Origin: Anniella stebbinsi
Lineage: Eukaryota > Chordata > Lepidosauria > Squamata > Anniellidae
Reading direction: 5' to 3'
Assembly: GCA_029215795.1 (NCBI GenBank)
Contig: JARDYH010000007.1
Location: 69,556,763 to 69,620,762, forward strand
DNA: 64,000 nucleotides
Shown here: in pieces, positions 11,690 through 21,331 of the stretch
Layout of the letters: each line of letters begins with the position of its first letter
How positions within the stretch are numbered: position 1 is the stretch's first letter
Position numbers and translations under genes: made by a program
The notes under the pieces: model-generated
Told to the model about the DNA's origin: nothing
The model's database searches: none
The model's input: only the letters and a program-made list of their open reading frames with translations

Positions 11690-11945
11690 AACCTTCTCTT
11701 CTGCCGCTCCCAGACTGTGGAATGGCCTGCCGGAGGACATTCGTCAACTTAATAGTCTCTTTGACTTTAAGAAAGCCATAAAGACTGATCTCTTCTGGCA
11801 GGCCTACCCAGTTGAATTTTAAGAGTTTTATTGGTACTTTAATAATGTATTAGTTTTATGTGCTTTTAATAAGTTTTATGTATTTTATATTTGATGTTGT
11901 TTCCCGCCTTGATCCAGACGGAGAGGCGGGTAATTAATTAATTAA
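11690..11945 (+). mobile_element. L2-like LINE 3' fragment
   Basis: Encodes the typical C-terminal reverse-transcriptase ORF ending (CCAGACTGTGGAATGGCCTG, that is LWNGLP) and continues into the CCGCCTTGATCCAGACGGAG tail ending in an ATTA run. The same fragment is at about 60120-60375, and a better preserved relative at 28060-28680. Confidence 0.7.
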
Positions 11946-12794
11946 TTAAATATTGTTATTAAGGTTTTATATTATGTTTCATTGGATTCTAGGTTTTCAC
12001 TTTTTGTGGACTGCCCGGAACGCTTTTGGTATAGAAATATAACAAATAAAGAAATAAACTCATGGGTCTCCCCAGTTTATCAGACATACCTCAATGAGGA
12101 GATCAATTGTAGTGGATCAAGTTTCCCTGAAAGACAGCATGCCCACTACTACGGATCTTCCCCTCCTATGCACAGTTTTGGAGGGTACCCAGTGCATTAA
12201 GAACAGATGCTGCACCCCTCTTGTGTGTGCTGTTGCTGGCAGGGCATTCTTGGTGTTGACTCCCCATAAGTGGAACTCCATGCTCCTATCAGCTTTCTCT
12301 TTATCTGTGTTATGCTGGCCAGTGAAGACATTGCTCTTTAAACAAGCATCTGGCTCTGCTGTTGCTTAATGTTATATAGTGATGCTTTTGCTTAGTTTTC
12401 CTGTGGTTTTGCTGCTGCTTTTTCGCTTGTTAGTATGTTTACCTTTTGAAGCCAGTTTGAGCAACTCTTCTGTTTTCGGAGGAGAAAGGGGAGCCGAAAC
12501 ATTTCTTAACTAATTAAATAGGAAATAATAATTCCCTCGCTTCATGTGGGGCAAGAGTGAAGAACATCAGGACTGGCCACCGTGCCAATGGGTGTGTGTG
12601 TGTGAACTGTGGTGACCTGGCCCCTTTCAGGGTGTCTCCCACCACCGATATTCAACTTTCATTTCCCCCCCCCCCAGCCCTTTTGGAAATGGAAAAGCAG
12701 CAGAGCCTGTATGATACACAATCGTTCAGTGTTTAGAGCATCCATATGGATATTCTGCTCAGTTAAGCACTGCTACACCACAATCTTTCCAGCT

Positions 12795-13010
12795 AGGGGC
12801 CTTACCAGGACTCCGGATGAATGGCTGGTACGCCCTAGATTATCTCCCAGAAATGGGAGGTCTTGGGTTCAAAATCCCCACTCAGCCATCAAGCTTACTC
12901 GGTGGCTAAGGGCAATTGCCCTACCTCACAGGGTTGTCGGGAGGATAAAAGTAGTGAGAGGGCAGGGAACCTATATATGCCACGCTGAATGTGAAAGACG
13001 CATAGGATAA
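12795..13010 (+). mobile_element. tRNA-derived SINE
   Basis: Plus-strand copy with the B-box-like GGGTTCAAAATCCCC and the body CCTCACAGGGTTGTCGGGAG. Its twin is at about 61228-61434. Confidence 0.7.
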
Positions 13011-13493
13011 ATAATTGAGGGATTGCAGGTTGGCCAGTTTTGCCCGCAGGCCAAAGGTTTCATATTCCTGTTCCAAACAAATATAAATACACAACACAAC
13101 ACCCCTAAATCTTAATTCCTTCTTGATCCGGAGGTGCTATATGCTGCTTCCTTCCTAGGAACACGGGGATATCTTCCGCTCCTGCTCCCAAAGCTGGCCT
13201 CCTGGACCTTTGCCCAGCTTGGGATATTAGAACTCCAAGCTGGCTGGTGATGTGGATACAAAACCTTGGGAGCGGGAAAGTCGGAGAGGAAAAGGAGCGT
13301 GGAAGGCAAAGGGCATCTTACTACGGCTGTCTGGAGAACGGGAGTGTATGGGGAGCGATCAAAAGGGCAATTGCCAGTCAGCCAGCCGGCCTAAACCCAT
13401 GCAATATTTGCAGAAGGCAGCTGCCCTATTACACCCACCGGTATTAATGGAGGCACAGCCATGCCTCCATTGTTAAGGGCCGTCAGTAAAAAA

Positions 13494-14219
13494 TGTCAAG
13501 GGAACATAAACTATGTTCCCCTGTCGTGGCGGACAAACCCCGTCCCGCCACCCGGTTCCCCAGCCAAAGCTGGCTTGAGCCAACGCCTGAAATAACCACA
13601 CAGCAAGTTAAGGACCAAAGCAAGTTTATTTACACACTATCCTAAGTTAAGGCCTTGGTCAAAGCAGGAAAGGGTTGGTAGGAGAAGGGAGCAAGGGGGG
13701 GGTGAGGGGAATTGAGGTAGGTGAGGTTAGCAGCACAAAAAGGTACAAGCAATAAAACAATTGGCATTCCCCACCAATTAGGCACACTCTTAACAGTGTC
13801 AAGCAACCCTAAACCGAGTGGGCTTGTAAAACAATAAAAACTCTATCTAACACCCGGCTCGATCCAGCCAGACGGAGATCAGCTCTTCACCGTGCCCAGG
13901 TCCGAAGAGAGATGAACCACCCGTCTCAGGCTTTCGTTTATCAGCCACTCACTCCTTAGCCCCCCGCCCTTACACAGCCTGGGAACTAAACCCTCCCTAA
14001 CGGTTTTCAGCTGAAAGTCGTTAAGCTCTTGCTCGTTAGCCGAAGCACCTGTCTTTCTCGGCTGGTACTAAAGAGATAAGTAGCTCAGAAATATGTCAAC
14101 AAATGAGCGCATCCTCCTCCCTCCTCTGGAAGCGCCAAGGCCCACAGAAACCCATGTCCTTCACAAAAAACACATTCCGCCATGTTAAAGTGATAATGGG
14201 GGGGGGGGTCATTCTAACA
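13494..14219 (-). mobile_element. Solo LTR of an endogenous retrovirus, reverse orientation
   Basis: Starts TGTCAAGGGAAC and ends CATTCTAACA, about 726 bp. The interior is the reverse complement of the LTR at 33518-34259 (shared segments around the AATAAA, the CGGCTGGATC region and the GAAGGACATGG region). No internal retroviral genes and no clear target duplication were found. It lies in the 1.07-kb piece missing from the other copy, whose junction shows only an AT microhomology, so a deletion there is likelier than an insertion here. Confidence 0.65.
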
Positions 14220-14689
14220 GCCATAACATCGAAAATGTTTCATCAACCTTTCTGAAATTTACAGATGCCAGAAAGAAATGTTTGTTTTACATTACCTGAA
14301 AATTTCAAGAAGATTGGTGTAAGATTGAGGGAAGGAGAGCAGTTTAAGGTAGAAAAGGAATACAAACCTCTCTCCCTGCTTTTGTAAAATTTACTTCCGG
14401 GTTGCGAGTTTTGTGCTCACAATTTGCATAATTTCTAGAGCTTTATTAATTAATCCAGTGGTGGGGTCTTCTTCCTCCTTGACTGTAGTTGGTGGAAAGC
14501 TTTTCGTTTTTTTAAAAATTCCCTTCGGTTGACTTTTAAGGACTATTTTAACCTCTCATTCAAGTCAATGAGGCGGCCATCTTCCCTCATAGCGCGACAC
14601 ATGCTCAGTAGCGTCGCTCTCCCCCCTCCCTCCTGCCTTAGAATGTGGGGTGGGTGAGTGAAATGGCCGCTGCCTCTAGCACAGACCTT

Positions 14690-14742
14690 TTGAGAAGAAG
14701 AAGAAGAAGAAGAAGAAGAAGAAGAAGAAGAAGAAGAAGAAG
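14690..14742 (+). repeat. (AAG)n microsatellite
   Basis: About 16 AAG units. The equivalent at 62039-62088 is of similar length. Poly-Arg and poly-Ser open frames across it are artefacts of the repeat. Confidence 0.9.
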
Positions 14743-15382
14743 AGTTTCTTTTTTCTCTTCTGGAACATGCATTTCTTTGGCTCTGAGAGTATTTTGGGCT
14801 ATCTTCATAAGGCCAGTTAGCTCTTTTGCTCCCTGGTGAAGCAGGGTGTGGTTCCTCTGGATCCATGGTAACCTGATCTTCAGATCTCTCCTGGGAATAG
14901 GTGGCTATACCTTTCTTTCTATCCCCCCCACCCCATACACATACAGTGCTCCTTCCCTCTTTTCTAAGAGTTTGGTCCATACTGCTATAAAGTTGAAAGC
15001 TTCAAACACTTTATTTAATTAGTTTGGGCCGGTGTTAAGTTTTAAATACAACGTTGAAACCTTTCAAAGTGCGTCTGGGCCTACAACGTTGGTTTTGGCC
15101 TAGTCACCCTGTTTTTCTAATAAGGTTTAGAAACAGTTGAGCTGTTGTTTATTTTGCATAGTGTACACACATGGATTTTCTTTCTAATCCTTGCAGTCTA
15201 CACTGGCTCCCTCCTTGATGTGTTTTTGGATGCAGACAAACCCTTTTTTGTTCCAGCAGGCCTTTGGCAAATAATCTGGACCTCTGTCTATACCTTTGAC
15301 TTTTAAATTGTTATGTATTTAAAATGTTTTAAATGCTTTAATATTGAAAGGTATTTAATTATATTTTTAACTTTTGTATATT

Positions 15383-15701
15383 TAGGCTGACCATATGAAA
15401 AGGAGGACAGGGCACATGTAACTTTAACAGTTATTGAGAAAAGGGAATTTCAGCCAGTGTCATTTGTATGCAATTAGTCCCTGGTGAAATTCCCTCTTCA
15501 TCACAACAGTAAAGTTGCAGGCACTATACTAGAGTGACCATATACAAAAGAAGGCAGGGCCCCTGCAACTTTAACTGTTGTGATGCAGAGGGAATTTCAC
15601 CAGGAACTCATTGCATACAAATGACACTGGCTGAAATCTCCTTTTCTCTACAACTGTTAAAGTTACATAAGCCCTGTCCTCCTTTTCATATAGTCAGCCT
15701 A
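15383..15701. mobile_element. Palindromic hAT-type MITE
   Basis: TAGGCTGACCATATGAAAAG to CATATAGTCAGCCTA. The flanks share only GTATAT, an imperfect target duplication. Confidence 0.8.
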
Positions 15702-15798
15702 GTATATCCCTATTTATAGGTTTTAGCTGTATATGTTTTAGTTTTGTAAGGCTGCCCTGAGGCCCAGCATTGGGCAAAAGGCAGGATACTACTACTAC

Positions 15799-16726
15799 TA
15801 GGCTGACCAGGTGGCTCGGGATTTCCCGGTCCTAACCGGGAATCCAGGGGCGAACCGGCCCAACCGGGGGGCGGGGGGGGCAAACCGGGGTGGCAGGGGT
15901 CATGCGGCGGTGGCAACAAGTATGGAGCGGCAGTAGACCCGGCAGCGGTGGCGGTGGAGGAGCCCGGGAAGCGGTCGCCCCCAGCAGGTAAGTGCCCTCC
16001 CTCGCGCCTCACGCTCCTTACCCGCAGGGGTGTCCGCTTCCCTCCGGTGCTCGAATCTACTGAGAAACAGGCTTCATGGCCTGTCCCTCAGTAGCGCACC
16101 GGGTGATGACGTCATCACCTGGCGCGATACTGGGAGACAGGCCGCGAAGCCTGTTTCTCAGTAGATTCGAGCACTGGAGGGAAGCGGACGCCCCTGCGGG
16201 TAAGGAGTGTGAAGCGCAGGGCGTGGGGCACTTTCCTGCTGGGGCGGCCCGGTCCGCTGCCGCCACGCCGCCGCCGCCGGGTTCGCCGCCGCCGCAAGGT
16301 CCGCCACTGTGCCGCCGCCGCTGGGCCGCCGGCGGGTCCGCTGCCACACCGCTGCCGCTGCCGCTGCCGCCGCCGCTGCCACTGCCGGGTCTGCCACCGC
16401 GCCGCCGCCGGGTCCGCTGCCGCCGGGTCCCCCGCCGGCTCGTAAGGCCAGCGGCCGCGCGGAAGGGCCAATTACGTCACTTCCAGATCCGGCCCTCCCC
16501 TGCCTCTTCCACGCGGCCACTGGCCTTACGAGCTGCCGGGGGACCCAGCGGCAGCGGTGGCGGTGGCGGCGAAGGCAGCAGAAGAGAACCTGGTAGGTCT
16601 GGGCTGATGTTTTTGGGGGTGGGTGGCTTGGTGGGGGGGTTGTTTTGGGTGGGTGGCTTGGTGGGGGGGTTGTTTTGTGTGGCGGGGGGGGACCGGGATT
16701 TTGGCTTCCAAAATCTGGTCACCCTA
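15799..16726. mobile_element. GC-rich foldback DNA transposon
   Basis: Begins TAGGCTGACCAGG, ends TCTGGTCACCCTA, and is flanked by ACTACTAC on both sides (15791-15798, 16727-16734). The flanking duplication lies in an ACT repeat, so it is suggestive only. Inside is a palindrome at 16031-16193 centred on TGACGTCA (16107-16114), then CCG-rich sequence and a tandem GGTGGCTTGGTGGGGGGGTT duplication near 16620-16680. Open frames of up to 272 aa are low-complexity and rejected as genes. Confidence 0.75.
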
Positions 16727-17482
16727 ACTACTACTACTACTAGTAATGTTTCAGATTTCACTTCTGCATCTGATGTTCTTTTGCATTTACTTTTCTTTAG
16801 AAACCATTCATATCTTAAGACTTCTTGTGTGGCATGTTTTCATTGGTTTAACAAGTTAAAAGGGGTATTCACTGTTTTCATGCTTATGTTATAAAATCTG
16901 TTTTCAACAGGCCTAGTAACTTCAAGAGTAACAGAGTTGGGGAAAATCCTCAATCTCTTTGCTATCAGAGGCACTGAGTAAGGGACCCCTGGAGATAATT
17001 TAGACTGACCCAAACCACAAAACACTATTCCCCCTTCTGAAGAGATCTGGACCACAGACTACTAAAGACAAACAAAGTAGCAGGCCATAATAACAGTTCT
17101 CATGTGGCCATTTGCCTTATGAGGCAGGTGCTCTGCGGGCTACCAAATGGAGGGACTAACAGGCCATAAAGTTGCCTGGCTGGGTCTGCCAGAAATCCAG
17201 CCTCAACACTCCTGGAAGGTCCATGTTCTATAGCACCTGCTGTCAGATGAACCTGAGGGAATCCCACCCTCCACCCCTGGGTTTAATTTACTGGCTTCCC
17301 CTGGCTGGACCTTGCAGGAAACTATAGGGACAGACAGAGCAGGCATTCATAGCACACATAGAATGCTGAGACTGGCAAATCTAAAAGCAAGTGTGTTGCT
17401 TTTCAAGAACTAAGGAAATTCAATGGGTCTTACTTTTGAGTAAATATCTAGGGATGGATATGCAGCCTGTGCAAGAACTGAG
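16727..17482. other. No gene seen
   Basis: Contains the ACT repeat next to the foldback element and then unique-looking sequence. No exon, RNA gene or conserved frame was recognised. Confidence 0.45.
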
Positions 17483-18118
17483 TAGGGTGACCATATTTGG
17501 GAAACCAAAAAAGAGGACCCCTAGTGGGGGGGGGGCAGGAAAATGGCTTTCTGGGGCTACCTTAAAGTCCCCAATTGGAGCGGAGGAGGGGAAAGCATGT
17601 CATTGTCACCCCACCCCACTGCTCCAATCAGGCCCTTTTCTATAATGCCTGGGAATGACACGTTTTTCCCTTATAAGGCCTTGATTGGAGCAGTGGGAGA
17701 GAATGACACACCTCCAGAAAGCATGTCATCCCCCCTGCCATGCTAATGGTGGCCTTAAAAGGGAAAGTGTGTAATTCCAGGTCATTATAGACTATTGCAT
17801 AAAATCCCCCCTGACACCGAGGATAGAACAAAAACCAGGAGAAATCTGGGGAAATCCTGACAGTTTTTTATTATTATTTATTATTGCATTTATAGCCCAC
17901 CTGTTTTCCGCCAAGAAACCCAAGGCGGCATACATAATCCTCCTCCTCTCCATTTTATCCTCACAACAGCAACCCTGTGAGATGGGTTGGGCTGAGAGTC
18001 TGCAACTGGCCCAAAGTCACCCAATGGGTTTCCATGGCTAAATGGGGAGTAGAACCCAGATCTCCCAGCTCCCAGTCCAACACTTTAGCCACTAGGCCAC
18101 ACCCTAGTGGTCACCCTA
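17483..18118. mobile_element. hAT-like DNA element with a nested SINE
   Basis: Starts TAGGGTGACCATATTTGGG and ends GGTCACCCTA. Flanks are GAACTGAG (17475-17482) and GAATTGAG (18119-18126), an 8-bp duplication with one mismatch. A minus-strand SINE sits inside at about 17868-18108. Relatives occur at 53335-53851 and, inverted, at 56319-56669. Confidence 0.75.
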
Positions 18119-19180
18119 GAATTGAGCCATGCCAAGTTGGAAGCAGATCGGTTTGTGCCTTGATTTTTAGGATTTTTTTAAAAAAGTTTGACTTCAATTT
18201 TTTTCCTAAAATTCAAGGCATGAACCAATCTGCTTTCAACTTGGCATGGCTAAAGCCTTACTTAAGAGGTACCATGGTGCCAAGTTTCATCTCTTCATCT
18301 TTCCTTCCTTTCTTTTTTTTTTAATGTACTGCTGAAGTCCCTAGACCCCAAAGAGGAGTATTGGGTTTGAAGTTTTAAAAATTCCTAAAACTCAAGGCAT
18401 ACAAATCTGCTTCCAACTTGGCATGGCTCAATCCCTACTTAAGAGCTACCATGCTGTCAAGTTTCATCCCTTTATCTTTAAAAATGATGGAATTGTAAGC
18501 ATTTTAGTTAATTTAAAAAAATTAATTGAAGTTTTAAACATTTCTAAAAATCAAGGGATGAACGGATCTGCTTACAACTTGGCATGGCTAAATCCCTACT
18601 TCAGAGCTACCATGGTGCCAAGTTTCATCTCTTTATTTTTCATTTCATTTTTTAAACTTGTACTGCTCAAGGTCCTGGACCACAAAGAGATTTCTGTTTG
18701 AACTTTAAAAAATTCCTTAAAATCAAGGCATGAATGGATCTGCTTCATACTTGGCATAGTTATATCCCTACTTAAGAGCTACCATGATGCCAGGTTTCAT
18801 CTCTTTATCTTTAAAAATGAGGGAGATGCAAGCATTTTGGTTGATTTATTAATGTTAAAGGTGAGTTCAATACATGTGAACCAAAGTGGTATGTCTAATG
18901 TGGAGAAATTTCAGAAACATAGCTTCAAGCGTGTATTGGCAAGGTATTTTTAAAACAAGGAGGAAAGAAATGCCTATAACTTTTTTATTTCAAAAGTTAG
19001 AAGTCTGAAAGTTGCTCACTTTGTAGATGGGTTAGGGGTAGTTGTCTGTCAGAAATTTCAGAATGATAGGTCCAGGCATTTGGTGGCTACGATTTTTTTA
19101 GATTAAAAGTTACAACAACACGGAGTTTTGACAGATAAAAGAGGGAGGGGGAGGCGGGGGAGGGGGGTGCAATTGACAGC
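18119..19180 (+). repeat. About 170-bp tandem repeat array within a decayed element
   Basis: At least four degenerate units carry CAAGTTTCAT at 18281, 18458, 18619 and CAGGTTTCAT at 18791 (spacings 177, 161, 172). Each is preceded by GGATCTGCTT-like and CTTGGCATGGCTAA-like motifs. An inverted partial unit lies at 18125-18170. The second half (18900-19180) resembles 51100-51775. Confidence 0.7.
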
Positions 19181-19855
19181 CCAAGCCTCTGTGGAAAAAC
19201 TTTTGTTTAATGAATATATTCTTTTGTTTGCTCGTTTTTACTTTATGTGAGGAGAAAGGCTGGCGCTGGCTCTGTTGTTCGGAGCACAGGTCTACACTAT
19301 TTCTCTCCCCGGCTTTTGCAGATCGTGCGCTATAGCTGTTATTATTCTGATGGATTTGTGGGGCTTGAGCGTGCAGGGCTCTGCAAGGGGAATAGACTCG
19401 CTTAGCCTCTGGTCTCACGAGTCTGCTATGCAAGATTAAAAACAGCAGCTCACTGGTGCCAATAAACCATCAATCCTTCAGTGAATCCCGCTCCACAAAC
19501 AGTAGAGCAAAAAATAAGCGCGACGGTTGAGACAGGACTCTTGGACTCACAGTTACACCTGTCCCATAAGTGATTTGATCGCCTCCTCCTTTTACCAAGC
19601 TTGAACTAAAAAAGGACAATCTTTAACGACATCTTTTCTTTCTGGGTTTTATCAAACGTTAGCAGAGACTGCATTTGAGGGGGAAATAGCAGCCAGCAGC
19701 TTTCCTATGACAAATATAACTGAGAGACCTGTGGCCCGATTGGAATCCACCAGAAGAGCCTTTAGTGTAGTGGCCCCTTCTCTGTGGAACTCCCTGCCCC
19801 TGGAGGTCAGGCAGGTCCCAACACTAGGCCGCTTCCGACACCTCCTGAAAACAGC

Positions 19856-19899
<44 letters not shown>

Positions 19900-20277
19900 A
19901 TACCCTAAGAAAAGGAGGTTTTCTTGTAATAGACGGAGGCCAAACTGCACGAGCATTTGACTCAGCTACTGCAATGTCTGGCTCGCTCACATTGCGCATG
20001 ACACGTTGCCCGGCCCATTGTCCTGATGCAAGCGCTCCGTCTATATTCTGTTTTATCCCCAAATGACTTTGATGATGTTCCCACAATCTGGGCCAAAAGA
20101 AGACTCATACATTTATAAATAAATGCATAAATTCAAAAGGACATAATGACCTTTCAAATTCCCATTTCTTCTCCCACGTTTACAACGATATGCACTGATG
20201 TGTGACACTTGTGTTATAAACACAGCAGATACTGAGGTGTATTTATTTACATGTGCTCACAGAGAATCAATTGTGCT

Positions 20278-20317
<40 letters not shown>

Positions 20318-20456
20318 CTGGGATAGCGGTACTTAAAAAAAAAAAAAGAGGGCCCAGAGTAATTTCTTCCCGGATTGCATTTAAAAATGAAATCAAACTG
20401 AGAAATCCACCACTAGAGGGCACTGCAAACTGGCTAGTACGATACAGCATAGTTAG
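19181..20456. other. LINE tail fragment and microsatellites; no gene
   Basis: 19705-19862 encodes a LINE C-terminal remnant (RAFSVVAPSLWNSLPLEVRQ). A (CA)n run lies at 19860-19890 and an (AAT)n run at 20278-20315. The rest shows nothing recognisable. Confidence 0.6.
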
Positions 20457-20572
20457 AGCCTATCTACACTACTGCTTTAAAATGGTTGATAAGAGTTTCA
20501 AACTGGTTAATATTAGCCAGTTTTAAACTGTTAAAAACCGTTTTAAAGCAGCAATGTAGATAGGCTCTCAGT
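20457..20572. mobile_element. Short foldback MITE (AGAGCCTATCTACACTACTG type)
   Basis: A nearly complete palindrome of about 115 bp with arms AGAGCCTATCTACACTACTG and CAATGTAGATAGGCTCT. A close relative is at 34535-34652, and a lone arm is near 36084. Confidence 0.75.
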
Positions 20573-20599
20573 TTCCTTGCGTTCCTCTAGCCCAGACAG

Positions 20600-21113
20600 G
20601 GGAAGACTTTAGGCCTGCGTGACTGGTGGGACGGGAAAGAGGTGTGCAAGATCATGCACGATGTGGAGAATGTGGCTAGGGAGACATTTTTCTCCCTCTC
20701 TCAAAACACTAGAACCCAGTGGGGTCATCGCGTGAAGCTGATGGGTGGGAGATTCAGGACAGAGAGAAGGAAGGACTTCTTCACACAGCCCATAGTTAAA
20801 TGATGGAATTCGTTACCACAAGTTGTAGCGATGGCCACCCATTGGGATGGCTTGGAAAGAGGGTTGGATAAATTCTTGGAAGAGAAGGCTGTCAATGGCT
20901 ACTAGTCCTGGTGGCTATATCCTGTCTCCACTATCAGAGGCAGTAGCCCTTTACACCAGTTGCTGGGGAACATGGGTAGGAGGGTGCTGTTGCACCATGT
21001 CCTGCTTTGTGGTCCCTGGTCGACAGCTGGTTGGCCATTGTGTGAGCAGAGTGCTGGACTAGATGGACCCTCGGTCTGATCCCGCAGGGCTCTTCTGATG
21101 TTCTGATTCTTGA
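20600..21113 (+). mobile_element. CR1 LINE 3' untranslated end
   Basis: Contains the characteristic CR1 text (GGAAGGACTTCTTCACACAG, CAATGGCTACTAGTCCTGG, GCTGTTGCACCATGTCCTGC) and ends in the TGATGTTCTGATTCT terminus. It stops 80 bp before the TOMM40 exon, in its upstream intron. Confidence 0.85.
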
Positions 21114-21191
21114 GAGTTGACTTCTACTCTGTCGTCGCTTCGTATGAATTCAGCTCTTACGTTCCAGCTGTGTTTCTCCTCTCCCTCTCAG

Positions 21192-21331
21192 GCTCCGTCG
21201 ACAGCAACTGGATCGTGGGGGCAGCGCTGGAAAAGAAGCTTCTGCCGCTGCCGCTCACGCTGGCCATGGGCGCCTTCCTCAACCACCGCAAGAACAAATT
21301 CCAGTGTGGCTTCGGCCTGACCATTGGCTAA
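21192..21331 (+). CDS. TOMM40: TOMM40, last coding exon (mitochondrial outer-membrane import pore)
   Basis: TOMM40 is the beta-barrel channel of the TOM complex that passes precursor proteins across the mitochondrial outer membrane. This exon follows a ctccctctcag acceptor and completes a Gly codon in phase 1. It encodes [16 protein letters not shown], then [16 protein letters not shown] and [13 protein letters not shown] before a TAA stop. This is the well-conserved C-terminal end of vertebrate Tom40, including the final beta-strand and its beta-signal region. No other TOMM40 exon was recognised in the 21 kb upstream, although introns are normally modest in size. Either the preceding intron is unusually large or the 1-15 kb block is misplaced. 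Downstream lies the apolipoprotein array, matching the TOMM40-APOE synteny of mammals. Confidence 0.93.

Larger units (their letters stand above)
5939..15195 (+). repeat. Duplicated block B, copy 1 (matches 57703-62554)
   Basis: Begins at CATAAAACTAGG (57704 region in the other copy) and runs to CTACACTGGCTCC at 15195. It includes an orphan gene-3-type signal exon. Two segments are missing from the other copy: about 3.3 kb between two MITEs (7717-11343 collapses to one MITE) and about 1.07 kb at 13173-14245. Otherwise the copies differ by scattered substitutions and small indels. Confidence 0.95.

Noticed and set aside
14543..14980. Poly-Ser and poly-Arg proteins
   Set aside because: Translations of the (AAG)n microsatellite.
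16076..16894. A 272-aa open frame
   Set aside because: It crosses a foldback transposon and its terminal repeat; sequence is CCG-repeat derived.
18119..18840. Possible CRISPR-like regular spacing
   Set aside because: Units are about 170 bp, degenerate and lack short identical repeats; the genome is animal.
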